From Dactylorhiza incarnata (Eukaryota > Streptophyta > Magnoliopsida > Asparagales > Orchidaceae), in NCBI GenBank assembly GCA_033032865.1, contig JAWHQI010000273.1, forward strand, positions 62,001 to 126,000: DNA of 64,000 bases. Reading direction: 5' to 3'. Shown in pieces: positions 33,259-45,336 of the stretch; the first letter of the stretch is position 1; every line of letters starts with the position of its first letter. Below the pieces are notes generated by a model. The model searched no databases. It saw only the letters and a list, made by a program, of their open reading frames with translations, and was not told where the DNA came from. The translations under genes were made by a program, and so were the position numbers.

Positions 33259-35689
33259 TGTAACATTCCACAAACAACTAGACTCCTATGGGTGTTTTTT
33301 TCATAACTAGGTCATGACAAATCCCTAGGAAGTCCAAAAAGACCATAAGAACCTAGGTAAGTATGTGAAATCACCTTGGTCTGCAAATAGCAATTTCTGG
33401 TTACCTAGTCCAGGGTTTGACTTTTGGGCCTCAAGTTGACTATCTGACCCCACCATGATACCTCTAATCTCATAGGGAGTCCCTTGGCTCACATAGGGCT
33501 CATTAGGGTCAACCAAAGTTGTCAAGTTGACCAAAGTCAACTATAATCCTAGATAGTTCAAAATAGCATATTAAGGACCAATTAGTCTCCAATTGGTCAA
33601 ATTGACCTCACCCAAACCTTCCTAACCCTTAATGGAGGTCAATGGGTCACTAACAACACATTGGGTCCAATCAATTCCATGAATGGGGCCAAAACCAACA
33701 CTTGGACCCAAAAAGCCCAATTTGACATAATTAGGTCAAAGTGACTCAATTTGAACCAAATTGGTTAGACCAAGTGACAATTGGCCTTGGTTGGTGTCAA
33801 GGGACCTATGAACACCCATTTGGGTCAATCACACTACCTAAATTGACTTAGGGTTGGGCTAAACCCATTAGGATTAATAAAGACCAAATAGGGGAAATCA
33901 AGCCCAAGGCTCAATCCAATTGGGCTAGGCCCAATTATGGCGACCCACTAAGTCCACATGACTGAAATTACATGGATTGCCATCCAATTTTTGGAGGGGG
34001 TGACTAGGAGAGAGAAAATTGGAGTTACCCCCAAATTGAAGAGAGAGAAAGAGGCATTCATGGCTTTGAATGCCATAAGTCACCCAATTCCTCCTTTAAT
34101 GGCTCAAATTCATCCCCCTTAGTTAATTTGGGGAAGATTTATGGCTTTTCCCGACCTCCTAGAGGAAGAATTCAAAGGGATTCAAGGTGGCCGAGAAACC
34201 CCCTTCATGGCCATTAATGGCAACCAATATTATAACCTCCCCCTCCCTCAATTGAAGCCTTTAACACCTTCAGAGGTCGGAGAGGAGTGAAACCCCCTTC
34301 TTTCCAGAGGAATTCATGCTCTCTAAGCAAGGATTGACCATGGCCCCCAAAGCATCCCAAGCCTCCATTGTGAACCGTCGATCGGCTAGGCAAATGGCCA
34401 CCACACAGGTCTGATCCCCTTCTCCTCCTTTGGTGCATCGATCTCAATCAACTTGGGGCTTGATTCGATCCAAATCATGCTCGAACCAAGCTTCCAAAGG
34501 GGCTCGTTTTCAAGCCACTTTCCCCTACCAAAAATCCCTCTTTCGGCCACCTCCGGCCGGCAAACCACCATTAATCATCGGCCACCACCTCGACAAAGGT
34601 GGTGGTGGCAATAGCCGGTCAGGAGGGTACGTGGGTGGCCAGAAAATTGAGCCTAAAGATCTCCCAGGATGGGAGATGGTGGACCGTCCAGCCATTGGGG
34701 ATGATGACCCCTGGCCGTCGGATTTGCGTGATCTACTATACGCAGACCAAAATGAATTAATATATATGTTTTGTTACATTTTGTCACATAATATGCAGTA
34801 GATGGTTTTATTTATTAAAAATACTTAGTGGCCTCTGCTGTAAAAGTGGTCAACATGAAATATGTATTCCTTGAGTTCTACTTTAATTCAAAATTTGTTC
34901 CATACAATTTGGCCCACAGGATCCCCTCGGCAACCTTTTTGTTGCATGGTGTCCCTAGGGCTAACCATAAATTAATTTGAGTGCCCCCATTGATCCACTC
35001 ATTAAAATAGCCTGACAAATTCACCATACGCCAGGCTAGCCATGACTCACATCATATCCAAAAATCAGAATTTTTTGAGATGAATTTTCTATAGTTTTTG
35101 TAATAATTTAATAAATCATACATGGCTTAAATATAGGGTCTATGGACCTCCAAATCCCCCAAATCTCTGGTGGATGGATGATGGGTACATCATATGTTCA
35201 TGATAAAAATCTCAGCCCATTTGGGTTTGATTAGACTTGGTAAACTAGTATCCAATCTTGGTCACCTAGAGAAAGATAACTCTAGTTCACCAAAAAGTGC
35301 ACTTTGTGGATTTGAGTGACCACCCCTCAATCAAATGAGATGAAACTCTAGTCACCACTTTGTTATCACATGAAACACCCCCACAAGTAATTTTAGAAGG
35401 TTTACGATTGGAATACCAAGAAAACCTAGTTCAACCCCTAGGGATACATATTGGGGTTAATGAAGGGAATGGGGCCATATCTCCATGGATGGGCTTGAAA
35501 CTTTGTAGATAGTTTTTTAGGGTGAATAAACACCCTGAATAAATTTGATGGAATTTTTAGAGACATTATCACACACTAAACATTTAATATTTAAATTGGG
35601 AACTTTCATTTCAAGTGCCAAATACATGGTCATATGTTTTAGGAAAGTTATGAAACTTGGACAGTGAACTTTTTTCATGATGCTATGAG

Positions 35690-36023
35690 TCTCTGGAAAT
35701 TTTATTATAATTGTTAGATTAGGTGAATTGGTAGTTCCTTCACAATGTGCCAAAAGTCATTCTCCATGATTTAAATTATTTATGTGGACATATGATTTTA
35801 GTAAAATGTTAAATTTGTTCAGAGAGCCTCTAGGGTTATTATAATTCTCTATACTTTTTTTTATAATTATTGGTTGAGGATTTACAGTACTTCCTTCACA
35901 AATTGGCCAAATTCAGTTCTCTTAAGATAATTACTTATGTGACCAAAATTATTTGTAAAAAATATGGTACTTGGCCCCTAAATCTTTTAGGTCATTATGA
36001 TGCTCTGCAAATTTTGTTATAAT
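35690..36023. repeat. Tandem array of about 155 bp in LTR-3, left of element B
   Basis: ataatt-containing units with ttccttcacaa about 30-40 bp downstream recur near 35707, 35863 and 36018. The array continues at 60316 after element B. Confidence 0.75.
36019..36023. repeat. Target site duplication of element B, left
   Basis: ataat, identical to 60311-60315. Confidence 0.92.
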
Positions 36024-36244
36024 TGTTGGGAACAGTGCCCAGCAATGTTCCTGATTTGAAGAAGTGATCAGCTCAATGATAAGTGCAAGTTATATTTAAT
36101 GTTCCATCTAGTTCATGCTTGCAGAGATCGACAATATGTCGAGTACTATAGTTAAGTCAGTAAGTACTATATCGTTGAGAAGAAGGAGATGTCATCGACA
36201 AAGTATGCTTGTCGTCATATTGATGGGCAAAGCAAAGACTCGGA

Positions 36245-36580
36245 GTTGGCAAGATCGTCGAACGCAGAATGATGTTCGTCGAGCGCAGAAGGAAGATCGT
36301 CGACCGCTGAGACTCGGCAAGATCGTCGAACGCAGAAGGAAGATCATCGAATGCTGAGACTTGGCGAGTTAATTGAATGTTGAGACTCGGCAAGATCGTC
36401 GAACGCAGAAGCAAGATCGTCGAACGCAGAAGCAAGTTCGTCGAACACAGACTTGGTGTGTTCGTCGAACGCTGGATGGAGTTCATCAAACGCAGAAACA
36501 GGACAGAAGAATGAAGTTCATCGAACACAGAATGTTGTTCGTCGAACGAAGATTGTCGTTCGCCGAACGCAGAAAAGAAT
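36245..36580 (+). promoter_or_regulatory. TCGTCGAACGCAGA array in U3 of element B
   Basis: About 15 units of 15-25 bp centred on cgtcgaacgcag. The core tcgtcgaa is shared with the array in element A's LTR although the LTRs are otherwise not alignable. The arginine-rich open frames here are repeat artefacts. Confidence 0.75.
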
Positions 36581-37046
36581 GAAGACAAAGGAAGAAATGT
36601 CGTCAAGAAGATGCAGCGTCGTCGACATCAACAAAGAAGCCTTGTCGCTGAAAAGGCTAAGTATGACTGATTGCGTCGAACATCGTCATAAAGAAGGCAT
36701 GTTGTCGAGAGAACAAGGTGATTACGACGACACAGTCAGAGATAGCATATCTTCATATATGCAGAAGAGCCAGAATGTCTCGTATCGTCGAGATACCAGC
36801 ATTAGAGGCAGAAGCAAGAAGAATTGAAGATCTACCAAGGCGTAAGGCATCGACAAAGATCTGTCGTCGAGATATCATCCATGTCGTCGTAATATTGGAA
36901 ATATCATCGAGACGGATTCAAAAGTTGCGGACGCGCTGTCAGCATTTATTGTCGTCGCCTGATTATCCAATCAGCGCGTGCTTTTAAGGAATGGGCGTCT
37001 GACATTAAAGGACATAACATGTGACCGTTATGCAGCTCATCTGTCA

Positions 37047-37053
37047 TATAAAG
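37047..37053 (+). promoter_or_regulatory. TATA box of element B LTR
   Basis: TATAAAG in the 5' LTR; the copy in the 3' LTR lies at about 43668. Confidence 0.65.
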
Positions 37054-37384
37054 GAGAACAGTGATGCCCTAGAAAAGCAGTCCTTTGCATAGAGAAAAAG
37101 AAAGAAAATAATCCCGCCGCTACACTTCAATAGAACAGTATTTTCTCGGCGGAGAAGAAGATCAAGTAGAGAACAAGCATCAAGTGTTCTCTGAAGAATC
37201 AGTCATCTCCATCGACTGAAAATTAGCCAATCAACATCAGGCAAAAGAAGAGGAGGCTGAAGAAGATCCAGTGCTGAAACTCCAGATCAAGAAGCATCTT
37301 CTTCAACCTAAAGAAGTCGATCTTCAACAGGCTAAAGTTGTCGATCTTCATCCGGCAAGAAGTAACGGTCTTTTATCACTGTTA

Positions 37385-37770
37385 TCTTTGTAAGGCTTGT
37401 GGGCCTATTTGTCTAGCTTGAGGGATGGAGAGCTGTGAGGCTTGAGAGCCAGGGCAGTGGACTTGCGGGTCTGACACCGTCTAGCTTGAGGGCTGGAGAC
37501 CTGTGAGACTTGAGGGCCAGGGCAGAGGCTAGACTTGCGGGTCTGGCTAGGTAAGGCTTGCGGGCCTGTTTGTCAAGCTTGAGGGCTTGAGACCTGTGAG
37601 GCTTGAGGGTCGGGGTAGAGGCTAGACTTGCGGGTCTGAGCTAGGAAGGGCTTGAGGGCCTGAGTGTCGAGCTTGCGGGCTCGGGGGCAGTAGGGGCTTG
37701 CGGGCCTAGCCTGTTGGACTTGCGGGTCTGTGGTGTAAGGCTTGAGGGCCTGAAGTTTTTGGTGGTGTTT
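37385..37770. repeat. GCTTGCGGGCCTG array in the R/U5 part of element B LTR
   Basis: Units of 15-40 bp alternating gcttgagggc and cttgcgggtctg. The 3' LTR copy (59832-60070) lacks about 75 bp of units. Confidence 0.85.
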
Positions 37771-38002
37771 ACCAAGCCTAGCACACTGCTGGGTAGGCGC
37801 AGAGGGACAGAGGACTACTCAAGACACCCGGTCTTGAGGAACCTCTATATATCTTTGTGTGTTTTTTGTGTTATGCTTTATAACTTTTAGATCTACTATT
37901 CAGAAATCAAGAACACCAAAAAGGGGATAAGATAATTTGAAAAACCTATTCACCCCCCCCCCCCCCCTCTAGGTGATAAGTTGACACCCAATAAACAACA
38001 AG

Positions 38003-38015
38003 TGGTATCAGAGCC
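38003..38015 (+). promoter_or_regulatory. Primer-binding site of element B (tRNA-Met)
   Basis: tggtatcagagcc, a full 13-base match to the tRNA-Met primer site, two bases after the LTR. Confidence 0.96.
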
Positions 38016-38078
38016 AGGTTGTTCAAAGAAAAGCTTAACAGCTTGAACTTTGCCAGTGGGTGTCTAAGTTTCATAAGT

Positions 38079-39761
38079 ATGGAGTCAAGAATAGTTATGT
38101 GCTCTAGAGTGAACTTTGCCCTTTGGAAAGTTAGAGCAAGAATATTCATAGAGGCAATGGATCCAAGAATGTTTTTGATCGTTCAAAAAGGTCCCTCCAA
38201 GACAATGTTAAAAGATGAGACTCTTCTAGTCGGCTTAGACAAAGAAACAAGAAGCATTCTAGCTGGTGTAGTAGATCTGGCAACACACCAGAAGCTGAGT
38301 CATTGCACAACAGCAAAGGACATGTGGGACTCCTTAGAAGTCCTCATGGAAGGGTCAGAAGAAGATTTTGAAGAAGAAACCTCTCATGAAGAGGTATGTA
38401 TCAGAGCACCACTGACCACTTCAGACAGTGAATCAGAAGATGAAGAATGCTCTGGAGCAGGAGAAAGAATAAGAGCACCCTTGATACAGACTGTGACTCT
38501 GAGGATGAGGAATTCTGTGGGTTGATGGCTCTATCAGATGAAGAAAAACATGATGAATCACATCATGATCATGTATACACCACTCACACACCTTTACTAC
38601 CTGCTTCATTTAAGAAGACCAAGAGTGCATCATGTGATTGTTCATCATCTGAAGATGATGCAGAAGACTGCTCATCGTGCAACAATAAGAATCATACTGA
38701 TCTATTAGAGCAGTTTGGTTATCTCTTGGAGGCTCTGAGAAAGAGCAAAAGGCTTGTTAAGGAACAAGCTAGGGAGCTAGAATCTCTCAGACCTTTTAAG
38801 GTTGAATCGGATGGGAAACTGGGTATGTCCTATAGTAAGTACACCGATCCAAATGAGCTCAACAAAATCATAGACAAGCTTTATGATGAAAGAAGTCGAA
38901 GGGAAGAACTTATCAAGAAACTTAAGAATGACCTTCTTAAGGAAAGAAGCTTGGTGGCTCAATTCTCTAAGCCCAAAACTATACTGCCCATCATTGACAC
39001 CTTCTCCTCCTATGGAAATAGGAGGGGATTGGGTTACAATGAAGGGGCAATAGATGCTGGGAATGGAGAAAAGGGCAAAACTAAAGCAGAGCCTCATACC
39101 ACCTTTCAGAAGGTAGTGTTTCCCTCTAACGGGTATGATTAGGACAATGTCCATGGTCACTGGATGAATGGAAACTCCATTAGTCATGAAAATGCCTCTG
39201 ACTATGGAAAGAGAAAGGGCATGGGGATGAGTGCATTAAAGGATCCCCATGAGGAAATCCAAATGGCCCATCATGGACCATTTGTGTTTGGTGCCCCAAC
39301 CCACACTCTCAAGGATAAAGGAGCAACATCTTCCCAATCTCTCCCAGATAAGAAGCAGACTAGTAGCCCCAGTATGATCAATTCTCACTTGATCATATCT
39401 GATGCCATTAACACCATGTCAGCTACCAAGCTGACATCCGTTGCTGACAAACAGATAAAGTCAAGAAGAAACAATGATACTAGAGAACCCAGTCAGCTCT
39501 TGGCTGAGAGAGATAGGAAGAATGTTGTTGCCTTCTCTACTGAACATACTTCAAAAAAATGTTCAGAAAAGAAGGTACAACATCCATGAATGTTGGTGTT
39601 ATGGCAAAGTGGGACACTTTGCCATTGACTATTGGCACAACCCTAGTGTGCCTAATGCAAAGGAGAGACCTCCTGGAAGGGATGTTGTGAGTAGAAGGAT
39701 TCCATTTTATGCTAACAAGAACCCAGGACCCAAGTCACCTTGGGTTCCTAAGGATTATTAA
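38079..39761 (+). pseudogene. gag: Truncated gag of element B
   Basis: The start MESRIVMCSRVNFALWKVRA parallels gag of element A. At EVLMEGSEED the capsid core present in A (about 150 residues) is missing, and an acidic SDSESEDEE region follows directly. A one-base shift occurs at 38450-38520. The next frame carries a coiled coil, then KPKTILPIIDTFSS. TAG at 39140 interrupts it, then it continues to HHGPFVFGAPTH. A shift in an A-run at 39555 leads to the second-knuckle region, CWCYGKVGHFAIDY, whose last Cys is Tyr, and the end is PGPKSPWVPKDY. The first zinc knuckle is absent. So the protein lost its capsid core, one knuckle and the last ligand of the other. Confidence 0.85.
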
Positions 39762-39879
39762 ATCTTTCTTGCAGGGTAGTCCATTTAGCCAATAAAAGGT
39801 GAATAAGGCTAATGGACAATAAGTGCTCCAGGCTCAACTCTGGACTAAGAAAAACTCAACACATACCAAGGTGCACTGA

Positions 39880-39932
39880 TCAAGGGGGAGCTAACAGTAA
39901 AGATAGGAGGACATTCCATCGAGGGGGAGCCA
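39880..39932 (+). promoter_or_regulatory. Internal polypurine motifs of element B
   Basis: caagggggag (39881) and gagggggagc (39921). Repeated polypurine-like motifs between pol and ORF3 are typical of Sireviruses. Confidence 0.6.
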
Positions 39933-40202
39933 CTAGCTCAAGAAGACTTAAAGGCTAAGGTGAAGGTAATCATGTTAATGTTTAACACATAACCTCGTCT
40001 TTATCTAAGTTCGTAAAAGTAACTTTCAAAAATCATATCGTCAGAACGATGATTGGTATCATCGAAATGACCCCTCGACGTAGCATCACGACGATATCTA
40101 ATCATCAGCAGACTCTTAAATAGACCTAAGCTTAATCATTTCAGCTAAACTCGAGTTAGTCAGACATTTAACAAATGACACTTCAACTTCCAACTCGGAC
40201 AC

Positions 40203-40210
40203 TATAAATA
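40203..40210 (+). promoter_or_regulatory. TATA box upstream of ORF3, element B
   Basis: TATAAATA, the same octamer as upstream of ORF3 in element A. I found no ATG between a start site about 30 bp downstream and the ORF3 ATG at 40333. Upstream (40040-40110) are atcgtcag, catcgaaa, ctcgacgt and acgacgat, resembling the LTR's TCGTCGA array. Confidence 0.5.
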
Positions 40211-40332
40211 AGGTCAAATGTCTTAAGGTTAAAACAATCTCTACATTAGCCCTAAAAAGCCGTCGTATTCTCCACGCCTTTCCAAGAGTGAATAAGTCGA
40301 CGGTGCTCAAACCCTCCTGGATCAAGCAGAAG

Positions 40333-42428
40333 ATGGCACCAAAGAAGGAAGGATTCCTCTTTGAAGGAAGTGAAGTAGTGAGAGGTGGTTTCGTGGAAGG
40401 ACCAGAAGAGATTCAAGATGCCATCAAGTTATTGAACGACGTCGGTCTAGAATTTGTCCTCTCCGAACCAACTGTGATACTGAAAAGAGAAGTGCTGGAG
40501 TTCTACTCAAATGCCAAGGGTGGCTCAAAATGAACATCCGTAAAAATCTTAATCAATGGGGTAAAGGTCAAAGTAAACCCTAAGAGGCTGGCTAGGGCAC
40601 TTCAGTTGCCGACCTTTGCCAAGGGGGAGGAAGATGAAAGGATCACCCAGAAAGACCTTGACAAGGCTCTAGCATGGTGTGGGCATTCGAGCAAGACCTA
40701 TGGGTCCCTGGAAAGGAAAGACTTTAATCAACAAGGAAAGCTTGTGGCAGATATAGTAGGTAAAGCCCTCCTCTGCAAGGTAGGGTCGCATGATAGGATA
40801 TCCAAGCCCATGTTCGAGATAATGGCAAGGATAATCCTAAGTAAAAAGACCAACTGGTGTCAGCAAATCTTAAAAAGGATACAAGAAAGCTTTCAAGCCC
40901 CAAATCTGTGGAGAATTCTATCACTATATCTTCTGCTGACCTACCCTGAAAGCTTTAACAAAAAGAATGGAGTAAAAATTCATCACATGAGAAGGATGGA
41001 CATCAAGATTCTTGACAGGTGGGAGAAAACTCTGACTATGCCTCCCAAGAAGTTGAAGACTGCAGAATATGTGAAAAGGAAGGGAGATAGCTCGTCTGAA
41101 GGAAGTGACTCTGAGGCAGCTGTGGAGACAAGAAATGTAGCCCTCCAGACCTCTGCACCAAGTCAGGGAGCCAGGATAACAGCAAGAACAGATCAAGGAA
41201 GTGCTGAAACTGAGGGGGAGAAGCACCGTGAGCTCCCTTCTCAAGTGGAAGAAGTGATCAATAAGATCATAGGAGCTGAGGATGCTGGTCATTCTGAATC
41301 GGCAATGCAAGGGGACAACCAAGAGAACCCTGTTGATGAAATTAGCAAAGATCAGCAAAGTCCTGAAAAGGAGAATGAGGCAAACCACTCACCAATAAGA
41401 AAACTTCTATATCCAATAATTGAAGTGAATGAAGAAGAGGAACAAGATAGCTCATCTCCAGAGAATAGACCGTTGGAGCTCCCACTATTATCTCAAATAA
41501 AGATGCTCCTGGAAGAGCAAAGATTAAAACTTGAAAGCTATGTCACCTCTGTTATCGATGATCTAAGAAGGGAACTGTCTGCTGAAATGACAACCCTAAG
41601 AAATGATGTGAAAAATCTGCACGAATTCACTGCTCGTACTCACAAGGGTATATCTAACCTATGGGCTAATCAGTCATTGATTGTCGGCAGCATAGAAAAG
41701 GCCTACATTGCATCCACCAAGAGGGTGGCTGAACATAAAATGGATCTCAAAGAAAGTCTAGATCACCACAATAAAGATCTAGACAGCCATCTGCTTGAAA
41801 CCAAGAATCACTTGGATGCAGGAATCCACATGCTCAAGAACACGATATTGGCCTCCGAGGAGAATCTCCAAAGGGGGATATCTGAAGAAGTCATAAAGGG
41901 GGAGAGATCAATGATAAAGGCCAGTAGTGATCATGCCATTTGGACCGCCAACACCATCAGGGAAGCAATGAATCTTCCTCCTCTATATTATGACGAGCCT
42001 GCTGAAGAGCAAACAGGAAGAATTCCTGATACTGATAAGGGTAAAGAAAAGGAAGCACTGGAGGATGAAGAAACAAAACTAAGAAAGAGAAAGTACAGGG
42101 AAGAAATGGAGAAAAAGGATGACTATGAAAGGTGGAGTCCCATATCCAGGACCATCATTCTAAAAGCATGGGAGCAAGTGAAAGTTAACAAAGGTGAAAG
42201 ATATAATGTATACAATCCTCAAGAATGGGCTAAGCATGAAGATCAAGAAGAAGTAAGGAGAGATTATAGAAGAAAAAGCAAGCAGGAAGAATTCCAGCTG
42301 ACACTCCTGAACCCTTAAAATATCATCCTAAACTGTTTGAGTACTTCATCAGGCAAGCTGATAAGGAGCAGGAAGTTAGTGTCAAGAAAGAAAAGGGTGA
42401 TGCTGATATGAGCGCACCAGAGATATAG
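40333..42428 (+). pseudogene. ORF3 of element B, nearly intact
   Basis: Starts MAPKKEGFLFEG. One TGA at 40531 follows the first 66 codons. The frame is then open for about 600 codons to 42318, and after a one-base shift ends RQADKEQEV...APEI at 42428. The N-terminal third (GFVEGPEEIQDAIKLLNDVG, VNPKRLARALQLP, RMDIKILDRWEK) resembles the plant domain known as putative plant transposon protein (Transposase_32), by memory of its pattern. The middle is acidic, then a long helical region (about 41480-41930), then a basic RKRKY patch. The C-terminus (WSPISRTIIL, NPQEWAKHE, KYHPKLFEYFIRQ) matches ORF3 of element A. Only two lesions in about 700 codons, while gag is decayed, is notable. Confidence 0.82.
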
Positions 42429-42634
42429 ATGGCTAAACCTTCAGGGGCTAATTGTAGAAATGTCAAAACTTTTGAAAACATTTGGCACTACTTATAAATG
42501 AAGTAATATTTGTTAAGATTCTGTGTTCACTCAATTTTAGCTGAAATGTCATCATTACATGCTTATTTGCTTAAAATGTTAAACCTTTTATGTGAATAGC
42601 ATTTATCATTGAGTGAGTTATGACTTCTTCAAAT

Positions 42635-42644
42635 AGGGAGAGAT
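42635..42644 (+). promoter_or_regulatory. Polypurine tract of element B
   Basis: agggagagat directly before the 3' LTR, corresponding to agggggagat in element A. Confidence 0.9.
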
Positions 42645-44068
42645 TGTTGGGAACAGTGCCCAGCAATGTTCCTGATTTGAAGAAGTGCTCAGCTCAATGA
42701 TAAGTGCAAGTTGTATTTAATGTTCTATCTAGTTCATGCTTGCAGAGATCGATAATATGTCGAGTACAATAGTTAATTCAGTAAGTACTATATCGCTGAG
42801 AAGAAGGAGATGTCATCGACAAAGTATGCTTGTCATCATAATGATGGGCAAAGCAAAGACTGAGAGTTGGCAAGATCGTCGAACGCAGAATGATGTTCGT
42901 CGAGCGCAGAAGGAAGATCGTCGAACGCTGAGACTCGGCAAGATCGTCGAACGCAGAAGGAAGATCGTCAAACACTGAGACTTGGCGAGTTAGTCGAATG
43001 CTGAGACTCGGCAAGATCGTCGAACGCAGAAGCAAGATCGTCGAACGCAGAAGCAAGTTCGTCGAACGCAGACTTGGCATGTTCGTCGAACGCTGAATGG
43101 AGTTCGTCGAACGCAGAGACAGGATAGAAGAATGAAGCTCGTCGAACACAGAATGTTGTTCGTCGAACTAAGATTGTCATTCGCCTAACGCAGAAATGAA
43201 TGAAGACAAAGGAAGAAATGTCGTCAAGAAGATGCAGCGTCGTCGACATCAACAAAGAAGTCTTGTAGCTGAAAAGGCTAAGTATGACTGATTGCGTCGA
43301 ACATCGTCGAAAAGAAGGCATGTCGTCGAGAGAATAAGGTGATTACGATGACACAGTCAGAGATAGCATATCATCGAATATGCAGAAGCGCCAAAATGTC
43401 TCGTATCGTTGAGATACCAGCATCAGAGGCAGAAGCAAGAAGAATTGAAGATCTACCAAGGCGTAAGGCATCGACAAAGATCTGTCATCGAGATATCATC
43501 CATGTCGTCATAACATTGGAAATATCGCCGAGACAGATTCAAAAGTTGCGGACGCGCTGTCAGCATTTATTGCGGCCGCCTGATTGTCCAATCAGCGCGT
43601 GCTTTTAAGGAATGGGCGTCTGACATTAAAGGACATAGCATGTGACTGTTATGCGGCTCATCTGTCATATAAAAGAGAACAGTGATGCCCTAGAAAAGCA
43701 GTCCTTTGCATAGAGAAAAGGAAAGAAAAGAATCTCGTCGATACACTTCAATAGAACAGTATTTTCTCGGCGGAGAAGAAGATCAAGTAGAGAACAAGCA
43801 TCAAGTGTTCTCTGAAGAATCAGTCATCTCCATCGACTGAAAAGTAGCCAATCAACATCAGGCAAAAGAAGAGGAGGTTGAAGAAGATCCAGTGCTGAAA
43901 CTCCAGATCAAGAAGCATCTTCTTCAACCTAAAAAAGCCGATCTTCAACAGGCTAAAGTTGTCGATCTTCATCCGGCAGAAGTAACAGTCTTTTATCACT
44001 GTAATCTTTGTAAGGCTTGCGGGCCTATTTGTCTAGCTTGAGGGCTGGAGAGCTGTGAGGCTTGAGAG

Positions 44069-44073
44069 CTAGG
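44069..44073. repeat. Target site duplication of solo LTR C, left
   Basis: ctagg; the right copy is ccagg (59832-59836) and the uninterrupted LTR has ccagg, so the left copy carries a C to T change. Confidence 0.85.
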
Positions 44074-45331
44074 TGAAGTATCTAGTTGCCAACCTAAATC
44101 ACCTAGAGGGGGGTGAATAGGTGATAACTGCGTCTTTTGTGGAATTAAAGAACTTAATAAAATAGAACGCTCAGCAAGCAAATCACAATCACAGATAACA
44201 CAGAAATTTATAGTGGTTCCCCATTCTTGGGTACTCCACTTGCCGGCCTTGCCAATCTAGCACCACGGCTAGACTTGACTACTTCACTAAAACTCGGATC
44301 AAGAAAGATCCTACAAACTTGGAGTCAACACTCCTACAATCCCGGAGACAAATCTCCTACAAACTCAGAGAGAAACTCTCTCTTACAACTCGGAGAATAA
44401 TCTCTCCTACAACTCAGAGAAAACTTCTTCTACAAACAAATGTAATACAAAATTGATACAAGTTTATCAATACATAACCAGATCTGAAAGGCCTTGAGAT
44501 CTTCTTCCTTCTTGAGGCTTGAGAAACTTTGACTTATTGTCGATGAGGAAGAACAACAAAACTCAGATCTGACCTTCTATGATTCGATTTGATCCAATAG
44601 AAACTGTAGATGAAGGAGCAGTGATCAATCGAACCTTCACATCAACTGGAGATGACTGATTTAGAACAGCTGATCGATCTCCAGCTTTTTGACAAGGAGG
44701 TGGCACTTTCTCGTGTTTCTTGGAACGATGGGAGAAATTAGGGTTGATCAGGAAGAGTAATGAATTCTTTTTTGGAACTTAAGAACGAGTGCCTTTTATA
44801 ATAAAAGACATAACGGCATCTGTTAAGGTAGAATGAACCTTAAACGAAATCAAAAGAGCCGTCTGAAAAGACACAGTAATTTAACATCCCGTCAAAAAGA
44901 ATTGAAAAATGATTTCAGGATATGAATAGATTTCTCGAGAACAAAAAGAGATTTCGAGAAAACAGAATTCAGAACAAAGGATTTAATCTCTCGAGAACAA
45001 AAGAGCTTCTCAAGAAAAGAATTAAACATCAGAGAACACGGAATTCAAAAGAAGGAATTAACTTCTCGGGAACAAAGAACTTCTCGAGAAAATAAATTCA
45101 GAACAAAACAATTAATTTCTCGAAAGTAAAGGATTTCTCGAGAAATAAATAGGCTTTGACTTCAAGAAGAACATAGAAGGATTTTACAGGAGAGAGAAAA
45201 ACTTCTCGAGAAAAATAAAGACTTCTCGAGAAAAGAATTGGAGAAACAAAAACAGCATAGAGTCAATTTCTCGGCCTGAGAAGAAAATTCTTCGAACTGA
45301 GCTCGACGAACTCATTTTAGTTATCAGAAAA

Positions 45332-45336
45332 CATAG
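45332..45336. repeat. Target site duplication of element D, left
   Basis: catag, identical to 59128-59132. Confidence 0.95.

Larger units (their letters stand above)
36024..38000 (+). repeat. 5' LTR of element B
   Basis: 1,977 bp. U3 holds a dense array of gatcgtcgaacgcagaag-type units (36245-36580). A TATAAA box follows at 37047, then a 3' array built on gggcttgcgggcctg (37385-37770) and a run of C before tctaggtg. Confidence 0.95.

Noticed and set aside
36115..36987. Arginine-rich open frames in the LTR of B (again at 42736-43608)
   Set aside because: They arise from the tcgtcgaacgcag array, occur in both LTR copies on both strands and have no domain.
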